Assembly (NCBI RefSeq): GCF_014334735.1
Contig: NZ_CP060587.1
Coordinates: 2,666,001-2,730,000, forward strand
Source of the DNA: Aeromicrobium senzhongii
Lineage (GTDB): Bacteria; Actinomycetota; Actinomycetes; Propionibacteriales; Nocardioidaceae
Direction of reading: 5' to 3'
Length of the DNA: 64,000 nt
Part shown: positions 27,208-36,676 of the stretch, one piece after another
Position numbering within the stretch: position 1 is the stretch's first letter
How the letters are laid out: each line of letters opens with the position of its first letter
Notes under the pieces: generated by a model
Database searches by the model: none
What the model saw: the letters and a program-made list of their open reading frames with translations, nothing else
What the model was told of the DNA's origin: nothing
Translations under genes and position numbers: made by a program

Positions 27208-28011
27208 TCAGCCGACGATGCGCCGGGCGATCCGGCGCACCCGGCCGGGGTTGGCGGCCTTCTCACGGGCGGCGCGACGCTCCTCGACCTGCTCGGGCGT
27301 GAGCTTGGTGTACCTGACCATCTGCTGGTTGGCCGGATGCCCCCAGTCGCCGATCCACGTGTACGACCAGTCGCCCCACTTCGCCGCCCAGCGCAGGTCC
27401 TCGCGGTAGTAGACGTAGTTGTTCTTCTCGGTGAAGTAGCCCTTGTTGCGGCGCTTGATCGGCTTGACCGCGTCGATCGGCACGGACTTCTTGCGCACGA
27501 AGTACGTGGCGTAGAAGGAGCCGCCCGGCGCCATGACCTTGTCGAGCCGGTACATGCACAGCCGGATGTGGTTCAACGAGACGTGGGTGAAGACCGAGTT
27601 GGCGATCGCGTAGTCGAACGTCGCGCCGAAGTCGGTGTCGAAGCGATCGTTCGCCCTCAGGTTCTCGATCGGCAGCTTCGCGCGCTGCTCGTCCGAGAGC
27701 TCGTTGTCGTAGCCGGCCTGCATCACCGAGTGGTTGGCGTCGATGCCGTAGTAGTTGCCGGCGTCGAGGTAGTCGATGAAGTGCCGGCCGGCCCGGAAGG
27801 AGCCGCAGCCGACGTCCATCAGCTTGTGGTGCGGCTTCAGGCCCTGCGAGATCAGGAAGTCCAGTTGGTGCTTGCCATGGGAGTCCCAGACGCCGCCGAC
27901 GAACGTGCGGTGCGCGCCTGCGGCGATCTCCTCGTCGGTCAGGACGAGCCCGGAATAGTCCGGATTCGTCAGGTCGGCGTCCAATTCGACGCGGTGCTCG
28001 ATCTGCGACAC
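27208..28011 (-). CDS. Class I SAM-dependent methyltransferase
   Basis: A 267-residue methyltransferase. The SAM-binding motif LMDVGCGSFRAGRHFIDYL is followed by YYGIDANHSV (acidic end of strand 2), FDYAIANSVFTH (motif around strand 4) and the late VMAPGGSFYATYF. The unusual aromatic C-terminal part (KGYFTEKNNYVYYREDLRWAAKWGDWSYTWIGDWGHP) is typical of a family near sulfotransferase or glycan loci, but the acceptor is unknown. GTG 28011 is taken as start with GGGGG just upstream; a TAGGGG element also lies close to it. Confidence 0.83.
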   Translation of the reverse strand: MSQIEHRVELDADLTNPDYSGLVLTDEEIAAGAHRTFVGGVWDSHGKHQLDFLISQGLKPHHKLMDVGCGSFRAGRHFIDYLDAGNYYGIDANHSVMQAGYDNELSDEQRAKLPIENLRANDRFDTDFGATFDYAIANSVFTHVSLNHIRLCMYRLDKVMAPGGSFYATYFVRKKSVPIDAVKPIKRRNKGYFTEKNNYVYYREDLRWAAKWGDWSYTWIGDWGHPANQQMVRYTKLTPEQVEERRAAREKAANPGRVRRIARRIVG

Positions 28012-28128
28012 GTGGCCCCCTAGGTCCTCAGTGGGGCTCACCCTAACGACGCGAGGCGGGTCTGCCCACCCCCCCCGAATCGGGTTTGTCCGCCTCCGCC
28101 GAGGACCGCGCCGCCCTAGGGTGCGTCC

Positions 28129-29061
28129 ATGCGCATCAAGCTCGGTCGCCCCGACCTGTCCGCCCACGCGAGCCTGTTCGACGCGCCCGAGGCGGCGCCG
28201 GGCGCGCCGTCGGTGACCTTCGCCGGGGTCTCGACGCTCTCCTTCGACGACGGCGAGTCGGCCCTGGTGATCGACGGGTTCTTCTCGCGGCCGTCGCTGG
28301 TGAAGGTGGGACTCGGAACGATCGCTCCGGTGCCCGAGCGGATCGACGCGGCCCTCGAGCGACTCGGCCTGATCGGGGCGACGGCGCCGCGGGTCGAGGC
28401 GGTCCTGCCGGTCCACAGCCACTTCGACCACGTCATGGACTCCCCCGAGGTCGCCCGGCGCACGGGGGCGCTCCTCGTCGGCGGTACCTCCACCGTGCAG
28501 GTCGGCCGTGGCGCGGACCTCGATCCCGAGCAGACCCGGCTCCTGGCGCCGGCCACCCCGACCGCCTACGGGCCCTGGACCGTCACGGGAGTGCCGTCGG
28601 CGCACTGCCCGCCGGATCGCTTTCCCGGCACCATCGACGAACCGCTGCGCACGCCCGCGCGCGCGAAGGCCTATCGCTGCGGCGAGGCGTGGTCGCTGCT
28701 GGTCGAGCACCCCGCCACGGGGTCCACGCTCGTGCAGGGCAGTGCCGGGTTCGTACCGGGAGCCTTGGACGGCACCCGCGCCGACGTGGTCTACCTCGGC
28801 GTCGGACAACTGGGCGTGCTCGGCGAGGACTACATCGCGCAGTACTGGCGCCACACGGTCTCGGCGGTCGGGGCACGGCGCGTGGTGATGACGCACTGGG
28901 ACGACTTCTTCCGCCCGCTCACGGCACCGCTGCGCGCCCTGCCCTACGCCGGGGACGACCTCGACGTGACGGTGCGCGTCCTGCGCACGCTGGCCGAGCG
29001 CGATGGGGTGCGGCTGCACCTGCCGACGCTGTGGCGGCGCGAGGATCCCTGGACGGACTGA
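28129..29061 (+). CDS. Metallo-beta-lactamase fold hydrolase
   Basis: A 310-residue MBL-fold hydrolase. The metal-binding HSHFDH motif is at residues 96-101, and the later ligands are probably the His in SAHCPPDRFPG and the final THWDDFF. The family covers lactonases, phosphodiesterases and other hydrolases; the substrate is not clear. TAGGGT (28117-28122) is six bases before the ATG. The following gene is the tRNA on the opposite strand. Confidence 0.82.
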   Translation: MRIKLGRPDLSAHASLFDAPEAAPGAPSVTFAGVSTLSFDDGESALVIDGFFSRPSLVKVGLGTIAPVPERIDAALERLGLIGATAPRVEAVLPVHSHFDHVMDSPEVARRTGALLVGGTSTVQVGRGADLDPEQTRLLAPATPTAYGPWTVTGVPSAHCPPDRFPGTIDEPLRTPARAKAYRCGEAWSLLVEHPATGSTLVQGSAGFVPGALDGTRADVVYLGVGQLGVLGEDYIAQYWRHTVSAVGARRVVMTHWDDFFRPLTAPLRALPYAGDDLDVTVRVLRTLAERDGVRLHLPTLWRREDPWTD

Positions 29062-29068
29062 CGACCGG

Positions 29069-29144
29069 TGGAGCCCCCGACAGGATTCGAACCCGCGACA
29101 TCTTCTTTACAAGAGAAGCGCTCTACCGACTGAGCTACAGGGGC
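29069..29144 (-). tRNA. tRNA-Thr (anticodon TGT)
   Basis: A full cloverleaf on the minus strand: acceptor GCCCCTG pairs with CGGGGGC, D-arm AGCTCAGTCGGTAGAGC, anticodon stem CTTCT with loop CTTGTAA reading TGT, T-arm with GGTTCGAATCC. The discriminator is T, followed by an encoded CCA (29071-29069). The anticodon reads threonine codon ACA (and ACG by wobble). Confidence 0.96.
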
Positions 29145-29180
29145 ATGGCGGCCGTGCCGCCCGGCTCATCCTAGCGAGCC

Positions 29181-29963
29181 TCAGACCCGCCCGGCCTCAC
29201 AGCGGCGCTTGAAGTCCTCGTCGACGAGCTGGTCGTCGGGCAGCTCGGGCGTGATCGCCTCGTCGCCGTTGCCGATCTCGGCGAAGGTGCCGAGATCCGA
29301 CTGCAGGTCGTCGGCGTCGCCGCCGGCGGTGAGGAAGCCGTCCAGGGCGATGGCGCAGTCCGCCGCACCGAACTCCTGCCAGCCCATGACCGTCCCCCAC
29401 TCCGGGGTGTCGGGGGCGGCGATGATGCCCTGGGTCCGCAGCACGCCGATCACGCGCACCGGCCCGTCGGGCGTCCTGACCTCGTAGGCCGCCCGAGTCT
29501 GCAGCGCGAGGTTCATCGACTCCCCGTCGTCCGACAGCGTCCAGGCGCCCGTCAGGCCTGTCGCCAGCACCTCGAGACCGGGGTCGAGCACGTTGCCCTG
29601 CGCGAGGGCCGGGGCCACCGCGTCATCCTCTCCGGCGTCGGCGATCATCGCGGCCAGCTCCTCGGGCAGTCCGGCACCGACCTGCTCGGGGGACGCGACG
29701 GCCTGGACCGCCCAGGTCCGCACGGCCGCGACCATGCGCGCGTACTCCTCGGCCGCCAGCCACTCCGGACGCGCCGGAGGCTCGGGGAACCGCGCCTCGT
29801 CAGGCGACGGCCAGTCCGCGACGCCCAGGTCCTCGAACGAGATCGACGTCGTGGGCGTGGGCTGGGGCTCGGGCGCATCGCCACGGTCGGAGTCGTCCGA
29901 TCGCCACGTGCAGGCGGCGAGCACGAAGGACACCAACACGAGCAGCAGGACCGGTCGACGCAC
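29181..29963 (-). CDS. Putative lipoprotein of unknown function
   Basis: A 260-residue secreted lipoprotein. It has a positive start, a hydrophobic stretch and the lipobox LAAC with Cys18 as lipid site, then a Pro/Thr/Asp-rich linker and an Ala/Glu-rich globular domain. No family is recognised. GTG 29963 is preferred because CATACT (29975-29970) lies six bases upstream inside the shared palindrome. Five residues of frame run upstream from there into the palindrome. It is divergent from the aldolase-like gene, with just 24 bases between starts. Confidence 0.75.
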   Translation of the reverse strand: MRRPVLLLVLVSFVLAACTWRSDDSDRGDAPEPQPTPTTSISFEDLGVADWPSPDEARFPEPPARPEWLAAEEYARMVAAVRTWAVQAVASPEQVGAGLPEELAAMIADAGEDDAVAPALAQGNVLDPGLEVLATGLTGAWTLSDDGESMNLALQTRAAYEVRTPDGPVRVIGVLRTQGIIAAPDTPEWGTVMGWQEFGAADCAIALDGFLTAGGDADDLQSDLGTFAEIGNGDEAITPELPDDQLVDEDFKRRCEAGRV

Positions 29964-29967
29964 CCGA

Positions 29968-29983
29968 CCAGTATGCATACTGG
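29968..29983. promoter_or_regulatory. Perfect palindrome shared by two divergent leaderless promoters
   Basis: CCAGTATGCATACTGG is a perfect 16-base inverted repeat. Each strand contains a -10-like CATACT (29976-29981 on plus, 29975-29970 on minus), followed by six bases and a GTG start (29988 plus, 29963 minus). The two -10 hexamers are abutting, so only one polymerase can bind at a time unless a regulator changes this. Confidence 0.8.
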
Positions 29984-29987
29984 CCCC

Positions 29988-31166
29988 GTGGCCCCTCCTT
30001 CCCTCACTCCCCCGTATCCCCGCCTCCTGCGCGCCACGAACCTGCTCGACACGCCCTTCGCGGTGATCGACGAGGAGGCCCTGTGGGCCAACGCGAGCGA
30101 CCTCGTCCGGCGGGCGAACGGCGTGCCGATCCGCCTGGCGACCAAGTCGATCCGGGTCCGCACGATCATCAAGAACGCGCTGACCCTGGACGGTTTCCGT
30201 GGCGTCATGACGTACTCGCTGGCCGAGTCCGTGTGGCTTGCCGACCATGGCGTCGACGACATCTTGCTGGCCTACCCCAGCGTCGAGCGCGAGGCGTACG
30301 CCGACCTCGTCTCGGACGAGCGCCGGCTGGCCTCGATCACGGTCATGGTCGACTCCCTCGAGGCGCTCGACCTCATCGACGCGTACACCGGTCCGGGCCA
30401 CCCGCCGATCCGCGTCTGCCTCGACGTCGACGCATCCCTGCGGATGTTCGGCGCTCACCTGGGCGCCCACCGCTCCCCCGTCCACACCACGCGCGAGGCG
30501 AAACGGATCGCCGCCGAGATCAGCGAGCGTCCGGGCTTCGACCTGGTGGGCCTGATGTTCTACGACGCTCAGATCGCCGGCCTGCCCGACAGCGGCGCGG
30601 CCGTCCGCATGGTCAAGCGCCGCTCCGCCGGCGAGTTGCGCCGCCGCCGTCGCCGCATCGTCAAGGCGGTGTCGAACATGACCGACCTGCAGATCGTCAA
30701 CGCCGGCGGCACCGGCAGTCTTGACGTCTGGCGCGGCGACTCCTCGATCACCGAGTTGGCCGCGGGCTCGGGCCTGTTCGTGCCCACCCTCTTCGACGGC
30801 TACCGCTCCTTCACTCCGCGTCCCTCGGCCTTCTTCGCGCTCTCGGTGGTGCGCAAGCCCTCGCGCGACGCGGTCACGTGCTTCGGCGGCGGGTACATCG
30901 CCTCCGGCCCGCCGGGTGACTCCCGGGTCCCCACGCCGGTGTGGCCCGAGGGCCTCGAGCTGTACTCCGCCGAGGGCGCCGGCGAGGTCCAGACCCCGTT
31001 GCACGGCAAGGTGGCGCGCTCCCTGACGATCGGCGACCGCGTGCTCTTCCGGCACGCGAAGGCCGGCGAGATGTGCGAGCGGTTCGACCGCGTGGCCCTG
31101 GTCGACCAGGCCGGCCACGCCACGATGATCCCGACCTACCGTGGCGAGGGGAAGAACTTCGGATGA
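29988..31166 (+). CDS. Alanine racemase-fold PLP protein (amino acid aldolase/deaminase-like)
   Basis: A 392-residue protein of the D-threonine aldolase/alanine racemase N-terminal fold. The PLP lysine is in IRLATKSIRVR near the start of the barrel, and the phosphate-binding GGTGS motif is IVNAGGTGSLD. Relatives cleave or deaminate D-amino acids and 3-hydroxy amino acids. It overlaps the lactone oxidase gene by four bases. GTG 29988 is selected because its -10 is in the palindrome upstream. The exact substrate is not known. Confidence 0.8.
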   Translation: MAPPSLTPPYPRLLRATNLLDTPFAVIDEEALWANASDLVRRANGVPIRLATKSIRVRTIIKNALTLDGFRGVMTYSLAESVWLADHGVDDILLAYPSVEREAYADLVSDERRLASITVMVDSLEALDLIDAYTGPGHPPIRVCLDVDASLRMFGAHLGAHRSPVHTTREAKRIAAEISERPGFDLVGLMFYDAQIAGLPDSGAAVRMVKRRSAGELRRRRRRIVKAVSNMTDLQIVNAGGTGSLDVWRGDSSITELAAGSGLFVPTLFDGYRSFTPRPSAFFALSVVRKPSRDAVTCFGGGYIASGPPGDSRVPTPVWPEGLELYSAEGAGEVQTPLHGKVARSLTIGDRVLFRHAKAGEMCERFDRVALVDQAGHATMIPTYRGEGKNFG

Positions 31167-32446
31167 CCACCTGGCAGAACTGGGCCGGCAACGTCACGGC
31201 GCACCCGGCCGTGGTCGGCCGTCCGGCCTCGACCGACGAGGTCGTCGGGTTCGTCCGCGAGCACCCGCAGGTGAAGGCGGTCGGCGCGGGCCACTCCTTC
31301 ACCCCCATCGCCGCCACGGACGGCGCCCTGCTGCGGCTGGACGCGATGAATCGGATCCTGCACGCCGACACGACCACGGGGCTGGTCCGGGTCCAGGCGG
31401 GCATCTCGCTGCACGACCTGAACCGGCGCCTGGACGCGCTGGGCCTCGCGCTGCCCAATCTGGGCGACGTCGATCCACAGTCCGTCGCCGGAGCCACGTC
31501 CACGGGCACGCACGGCACGGGCGCCCGGTTGTTCGGCATCGCCCGCGCCGTGGCCGCCCTGCAGCTGGTCACCGCCGAGGGCGAGGTGCTCGAGATCGAC
31601 CGGGGCCACGACATGTTCGACGCGGCCCGTGTCGGCCTCGGCGCCCTCGGCATCGTCACCGAGGTCACGCTGCAGTGCGTCCCGGCGTTCCTGTTGCACG
31701 CGCGTGAGGAGCCGATGGCGCTGCCCGAGGTGCTGACCGGCCTCGACCAGCTCGTCGACGGCAACGACCACTTCGAGTTCTACTTCTTCCCGCACACCGA
31801 CCGGGCGCTCACCAAGCGCAACAACCGCGTGCCCGAGGGAACGCCGCGCGCCCCGTTGCCACGCTGGCGGCACACGCTCGACGACGAGTTCCTGTCGAAC
31901 ACGGTCTACGAGCGCATCCAGCGCATCGCCAGCCGCCGGCCCGCGCTGATCCCCCGGATCAACGCGGTCAGCGGCTCGGTGCTCGGCGCCCGCGAGTACA
32001 CCGACACGTCGCACGAGGTGTTCATCTCGCCGCGCCGCGTGCGGTTCCGCGAGTCCGAGTTCGCCCTGCCGCGCGCCGCGGCCGCCGAGGCCATCGCCGA
32101 GATGCGCCGGTGGTACGCGCGCTCCGGCGAGCACGTGTCGTTCCCCGTCGAGGTCCGCTTCACGGCCGCCGACGACATCTGGCTCTCGACCGGCCACGGC
32201 CGCGACAACGTCTACATCGCCGTGCACCAGTACCACCGCACCGACCCGACGTCGTACTTCGCGGCGATGCAGGACATCTTCATCGCCCACGAGGGCCGGC
32301 CGCACTGGGGCAAGATGCACACCCTGGGCTCCGACCACTTCCGCAAGGTCTACCCGCGGTTCGACGACTTCCTCGGCGTCCGCGACCGGCTCGATCCCGG
32401 CCGCAAGTTCACCAACGACTACCTGCGGCAGGTGCTCGGCAGCTGA
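31163..32446 (+). CDS. FAD-linked sugar-1,4-lactone oxidase (D-arabinono-1,4-lactone oxidase family)
   Basis: A 427-residue flavoprotein of the VAO family. The N-terminal FAD-binding domain contains VKAVGAGHSFTPIAATDGALLRL and VAGATSTGTHGTGARLFGI, and the C-terminal ALO domain ends WGKMHTLGSDHFRKVYPRFDDFLGVRDRLDPGRKFTNDYL. Members oxidise aldono-lactones or polyols. ATG 31163 overlaps the upstream gene (ATGA), so the two act in one pathway, perhaps oxidising a sugar-derived compound joined to the aldolase step. The substrate is an inference. Confidence 0.86.
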   Translation: MTTWQNWAGNVTAHPAVVGRPASTDEVVGFVREHPQVKAVGAGHSFTPIAATDGALLRLDAMNRILHADTTTGLVRVQAGISLHDLNRRLDALGLALPNLGDVDPQSVAGATSTGTHGTGARLFGIARAVAALQLVTAEGEVLEIDRGHDMFDAARVGLGALGIVTEVTLQCVPAFLLHAREEPMALPEVLTGLDQLVDGNDHFEFYFFPHTDRALTKRNNRVPEGTPRAPLPRWRHTLDDEFLSNTVYERIQRIASRRPALIPRINAVSGSVLGAREYTDTSHEVFISPRRVRFRESEFALPRAAAAEAIAEMRRWYARSGEHVSFPVEVRFTAADDIWLSTGHGRDNVYIAVHQYHRTDPTSYFAAMQDIFIAHEGRPHWGKMHTLGSDHFRKVYPRFDDFLGVRDRLDPGRKFTNDYLRQVLGS

Positions 32447-32459
32447 GCAGGTCCGTGCC

Positions 32460-33403
<944 letters not shown>

Positions 33404-33404
<1 letters not shown>

Positions 33405-34813
33405 CAGTGGCCACCCTTCAGGTTCCAGCGGGTCCCCGAGGGCGTGTCCTCGAGTTCGATCCCCGCAGCAGTGAGTTGATCGCGCAGTTCGTCCGCGCGG
33501 TTCCAGTCCTTGGCGGCCTTGGCCTCGGCGCGCGCGGCCACCAGCGCGTCGACGAGCTGGGCCAGCGCGTCGACGGTCGCGGAGGACTCGCCCTGCGTCG
33601 TGGCCCAGGTGAACGGGTCGAGTCCCAGGACGTCCAGCATCGCCCGCACCGACGCCAGGGTCTGCGCCAGCTCCGGCGACGGACCGTCGGCGACCAGCCG
33701 GTTGCCCTCGCCGACCGCGGCCTGCAGCACGGCCAGCGCGGCGGGCACGGCGAGGTCGTCGTCCATGGCCTCGGCGAACGCGACCGGGACGTCGCCCGGC
33801 TCGCCCGCGCCGACCAGCTCGGCGGCGCGCAGGCAGAAGCCCTCGATCCGCTCGAAGGCGGTGGCCGCCTCGGCCAGGGACTGCTCGCTGAACTCGATGA
33901 TCGAGCGGTAGTGCGCCGCGACCAGGTAGTAGCGCAGGGCGATCGCGGGCACGCGCTTGACGACCTCGCTGACGGCGAGCGTGTTGCCGACGCTCTTGCT
34001 CATCTTGGAGTTGCCCAGGTTGAGCATCGCGTTGTGCATCCAGACGCGGGCGAACCGCTGTCCCGCGGCCCGGGACTGGGCCAGCTCGTTCTCGTGGTGC
34101 GGGAAGCGCAGGTCCAGGCCGCCGCCGTGGATGTCGAACTCGGTGCCGAGGTACTTCGCGGCCATCGCCGAGCACTCGAGGTGCCAACCGGGGCGACCGC
34201 GTCCCCACGGGGTCGGCCAGGACGCCGACTCGGGCTCGTCGGCCTTGCGGCCCTTCCACAGCGCGAAGTCGCGGGGGTCCCGCTTGCCCTCGGCCGGGGC
34301 GTCGGGCGCCGCCTGCATGTCGTCGATGCGCTGGTTCGACAGCTCGCCGTAGTCCGGCCACGAGCGGACGTCGAAGTACACGTCGCCGGAGCCGTCGGTG
34401 GCCGGATAGGCGTGACCGCGTTCGATGAGGGTCTCGATCATCTCGATCATCTCGGGGACGTGGCCCGTCGCGCGCGGCTCGTAGGTGGGCGGGCGGCAGC
34501 CGAGGACCTCGTACGCGGCGTGCAGTGCGCGCTCGTTCTCGTACGCGACCGCGAACCAGGGCTGACCCTGCTCGCGCGCCTTCGCGAGGATCTTGTCGTC
34601 GATGTCGGTGACGTTGGCGATGATCGTGACCTCGAGGCCCGACCGCTCCAGCCAACGACGCAGCACGTCGAACACGAGCTCCTTGCGGATGTGCCCGATG
34701 TGCGGAGGACCCTGCACCGTCAGTCCACAGTGGTAGATGCCGACCTTGCCGGGCACGACGGGGTCGAGCGGCTTCAGCTCACGGCTGGCGGAGTCGTACA
34801 GGTGCAGCGTCAC
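33404..34813 (-). CDS. cysS: Cysteinyl-tRNA synthetase
   Basis: A 469-residue class I synthetase charging tRNA-Cys. HIGH-type motif [10 protein letters not shown] and the KMSKS motif SKMSKSVGN are present, as are the zinc cysteines (CGLTV and others) and the full catalytic core. GTG 34813 has TACTCT (34825-34820) six bases upstream, so it is probably leaderless. A T-box leader is not seen. The stop overlaps the rlmB start. Confidence 0.96.
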
Positions 34814-34916
34814 GAGTCAAGAGTATCGGCCGCAGCACGGTGTCCGGACCGCGTCGATTCGTGCCCGCCCCGCCACTTCCCTACCGCTGGTCACACATTT
34901 CACCTAGCCTGAGGCG

Positions 34917-36065
34917 GTGATCCGCCGACTCTTCCCCGTCGCGGCAGTGCTCACCGCCCTGCTGACGTCCGTTCTGATCGCGCCGGGGCTGGCCACGGCG
35001 CCGGCCGAGGCCGCCTCCCACCCCAAGCCGCAGCTCACCCGCTGGACGCCGAATCTGGTCATCCCCGCGGGCAAGAAGGGCAAGATGTGGCGGTCGCCGT
35101 GGGTGGCGACGCCGCAACGCAGCACCGCGCTGCTCCCCTCGTGGAACGTCGGCCGCATGCCCGACGGCACGTGGCTCAAGGTCTACGTCCGCGTCGCCGA
35201 CGGCTCGAAGGTCTCGTCGTGGAAGACGGTGGCGCAGTGGCGCCACGCCCTCGCCGGTGGCAAGCGCACGACGTACGGCAAGCAGGCCGACGCCCTCGCC
35301 CAGCTCGACACGGACATCGTCCGCGCCCGCTCCGGCAAGTCGTTCACCCGCTGGCAGATCCAGGTGTCGGCCTGGCGCAAGTCCACGAAGGTGAAGTCCC
35401 CGGTCGTCCGCGCCGTCACCGGAGTGTCGTCGACCTACGTCAGCAAGACGGCCAAGACCTCCAAGACCTCGATGACCCGGACGATCGACCTGAAGGTCCC
35501 GGCGTACTCGCAGATGATCCACCGAGGTCACTTCCCGCAGTTCGGTGGCGGCGGCGAGGCCTGGTGCTCGCCGACCTCGACGTCGATGGTGCTGCGGTAC
35601 TGGGGCCTGGGCCCGTCGAAGAAGGCGACCGCGTTCGCCAAGGGCGCGGATCCGCAGGTCGATCATGCCGCTCGCTACAGCTACGACTCCTCCTACCGCG
35701 GCACCGGCACCTGGCCGTTCAACACCGCGTATGCGTCGCGCTTCGGCACCGACGCGGTCGTCCACCGGCTGGTGAACCTGCGACCGATCGAGTCGTACAT
35801 CAAGCAGGGCGTCCCGGTCATCGCCTCGGTCGCGTTCGGTCGAGGCCAGCTCACGGGCGCCCCGATCAGCTCGACGCCCGGCCACCTCCTCGTCGTGCGC
35901 GGCTTCACCGCCACGGGCGACGTCATCGTGAACGATCCGGCGGGACGGACCAACTCGCAGGTGCGTCGCGTCTACGACCGCGCGCAGTTCGAGCGGGCCT
36001 GGCTCAAGGGCAGCGGCGGCGTCACCTACGTCATCGCGCCGACGGCCGAGCGGCTGAAGTTCTGA
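34917..36065 (+). CDS. Secreted C39-like (papain-fold) peptidase
   Basis: A 382-residue exported protein. A signal peptide of about 32 residues (ending APAEAAS) is followed by a basic domain (about 40-190) and a C-terminal peptidase_C39-like domain. Catalytic Cys217 lies in [20 protein letters not shown], the catalytic His in [12 protein letters not shown], and the Asp-containing [14 protein letters not shown] (34905-34910) is six bases before GTG 34917, pointing to a leaderless transcript. The target protein or peptide is not known. Confidence 0.86.
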   Translation: MIRRLFPVAAVLTALLTSVLIAPGLATAPAEAASHPKPQLTRWTPNLVIPAGKKGKMWRSPWVATPQRSTALLPSWNVGRMPDGTWLKVYVRVADGSKVSSWKTVAQWRHALAGGKRTTYGKQADALAQLDTDIVRARSGKSFTRWQIQVSAWRKSTKVKSPVVRAVTGVSSTYVSKTAKTSKTSMTRTIDLKVPAYSQMIHRGHFPQFGGGGEAWCSPTSTSMVLRYWGLGPSKKATAFAKGADPQVDHAARYSYDSSYRGTGTWPFNTAYASRFGTDAVVHRLVNLRPIESYIKQGVPVIASVAFGRGQLTGAPISSTPGHLLVVRGFTATGDVIVNDPAGRTNSQVRRVYDRAQFERAWLKGSGGVTYVIAPTAERLKF

Positions 36066-36084
36066 CCCGACTAGGGTGCAGGAC

Positions 36085-36555
36085 GTGAGCATTCCCCGGG
36101 TCGGCATCGGCACCGACGTGCACCAGCTCGTCGAGGGCCGTCCCCTGTGGGTGGCCGGACTGCACTGGCCCGACGCCCCGCGCGGGCTTGAGGGGCACTC
36201 CGACGGCGACTGCGTGGCCCACGCGATGGTCGACGCGGTGCTGACGGCCGCCGGACTGGGCGACATCGGCAGCCGCTTCGGCACCGCCGACCCGCGCTAT
36301 GCCGGAGCCTCGGGCTTGGAGTTCCTGCGCGGGACCGCCGAGCTCGTGCGCGAGGCCGGTCTGGCCGTGGGCAACGTCAGCGTCCAGCTGATCGGCAACG
36401 AGCCGCGCCTCTCCGGCCGCCGCGACGAGGCGATGGCCGTGCTGTCCGAGGCCATCGGGGCACCGGTGTCACTCTCGGGCACCACGACCGACGGCCTGGG
36501 CCTCACCGGACGCGGTGAGGGCATCGCCGCGATCGCCGTCGCCCTCGTCGTCTGA
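36085..36555 (+). CDS. ispF: 2-C-methyl-D-erythritol 2,4-cyclodiphosphate synthase
   Basis: A 156-residue IspF, the ring-closing step of the MEP isoprenoid pathway. Metal and substrate ligands are in [13 protein letters not shown] and [17 protein letters not shown], with the [17 protein letters not shown] motif. It is monofunctional; no IspD is fused or adjacent. GTG 36085 sits seven bases after TAGGGT (36072-36077); an in-frame GTG at 36076 lies within that element. Carries on directly from the peptidase gene, with 19 bases between them. Confidence 0.95.
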   Translation: MSIPRVGIGTDVHQLVEGRPLWVAGLHWPDAPRGLEGHSDGDCVAHAMVDAVLTAAGLGDIGSRFGTADPRYAGASGLEFLRGTAELVREAGLAVGNVSVQLIGNEPRLSGRRDEAMAVLSEAIGAPVSLSGTTTDGLGLTGRGEGIAAIAVALVV

Positions 36556-36602
36556 CGGAGTCCCCCTCCGGCCCGGCCTCTCCCCCTCCCCTCCCCCGTC
36601 CA

Positions 36603-36661
36603 ACTTTTGGAACTGGATCCACGTCGAACCTGTCCGAGACGGTGGATCCGGTTCCAAAAGT
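36603..36661. repeat. Inverted repeat with 20-base arms between ispF and the MpaB-type oxygenase gene
   Basis: Arms at 36603-36622 and 36642-36661 match at 19 of 20 positions (the mismatch is a possible G-U pair) and enclose a 19-base loop. The arms carry TTTTGGAACTGGATCCAC and are less GC-rich than the surroundings. A 21-base pure pyrimidine tract (36577-36597) precedes them. It lies between convergent genes and may end transcription both ways, but does not look like the GC-rich hairpins elsewhere in the window. Confidence 0.85.
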
Positions 36662-36676
36662 GGAGCGCGGGGCGCC

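Noticed and set aside
29060..29180. Integration site at the tRNA-Thr gene
   Set aside because: No integrase, no repeated tRNA 3' end and no change of composition nearby.
34814..34916. Possible T-box leader before cysS
   Set aside because: Only 103 bases are available, no specifier or antiterminator sequence is seen, and a -10 element is six bases from the start.
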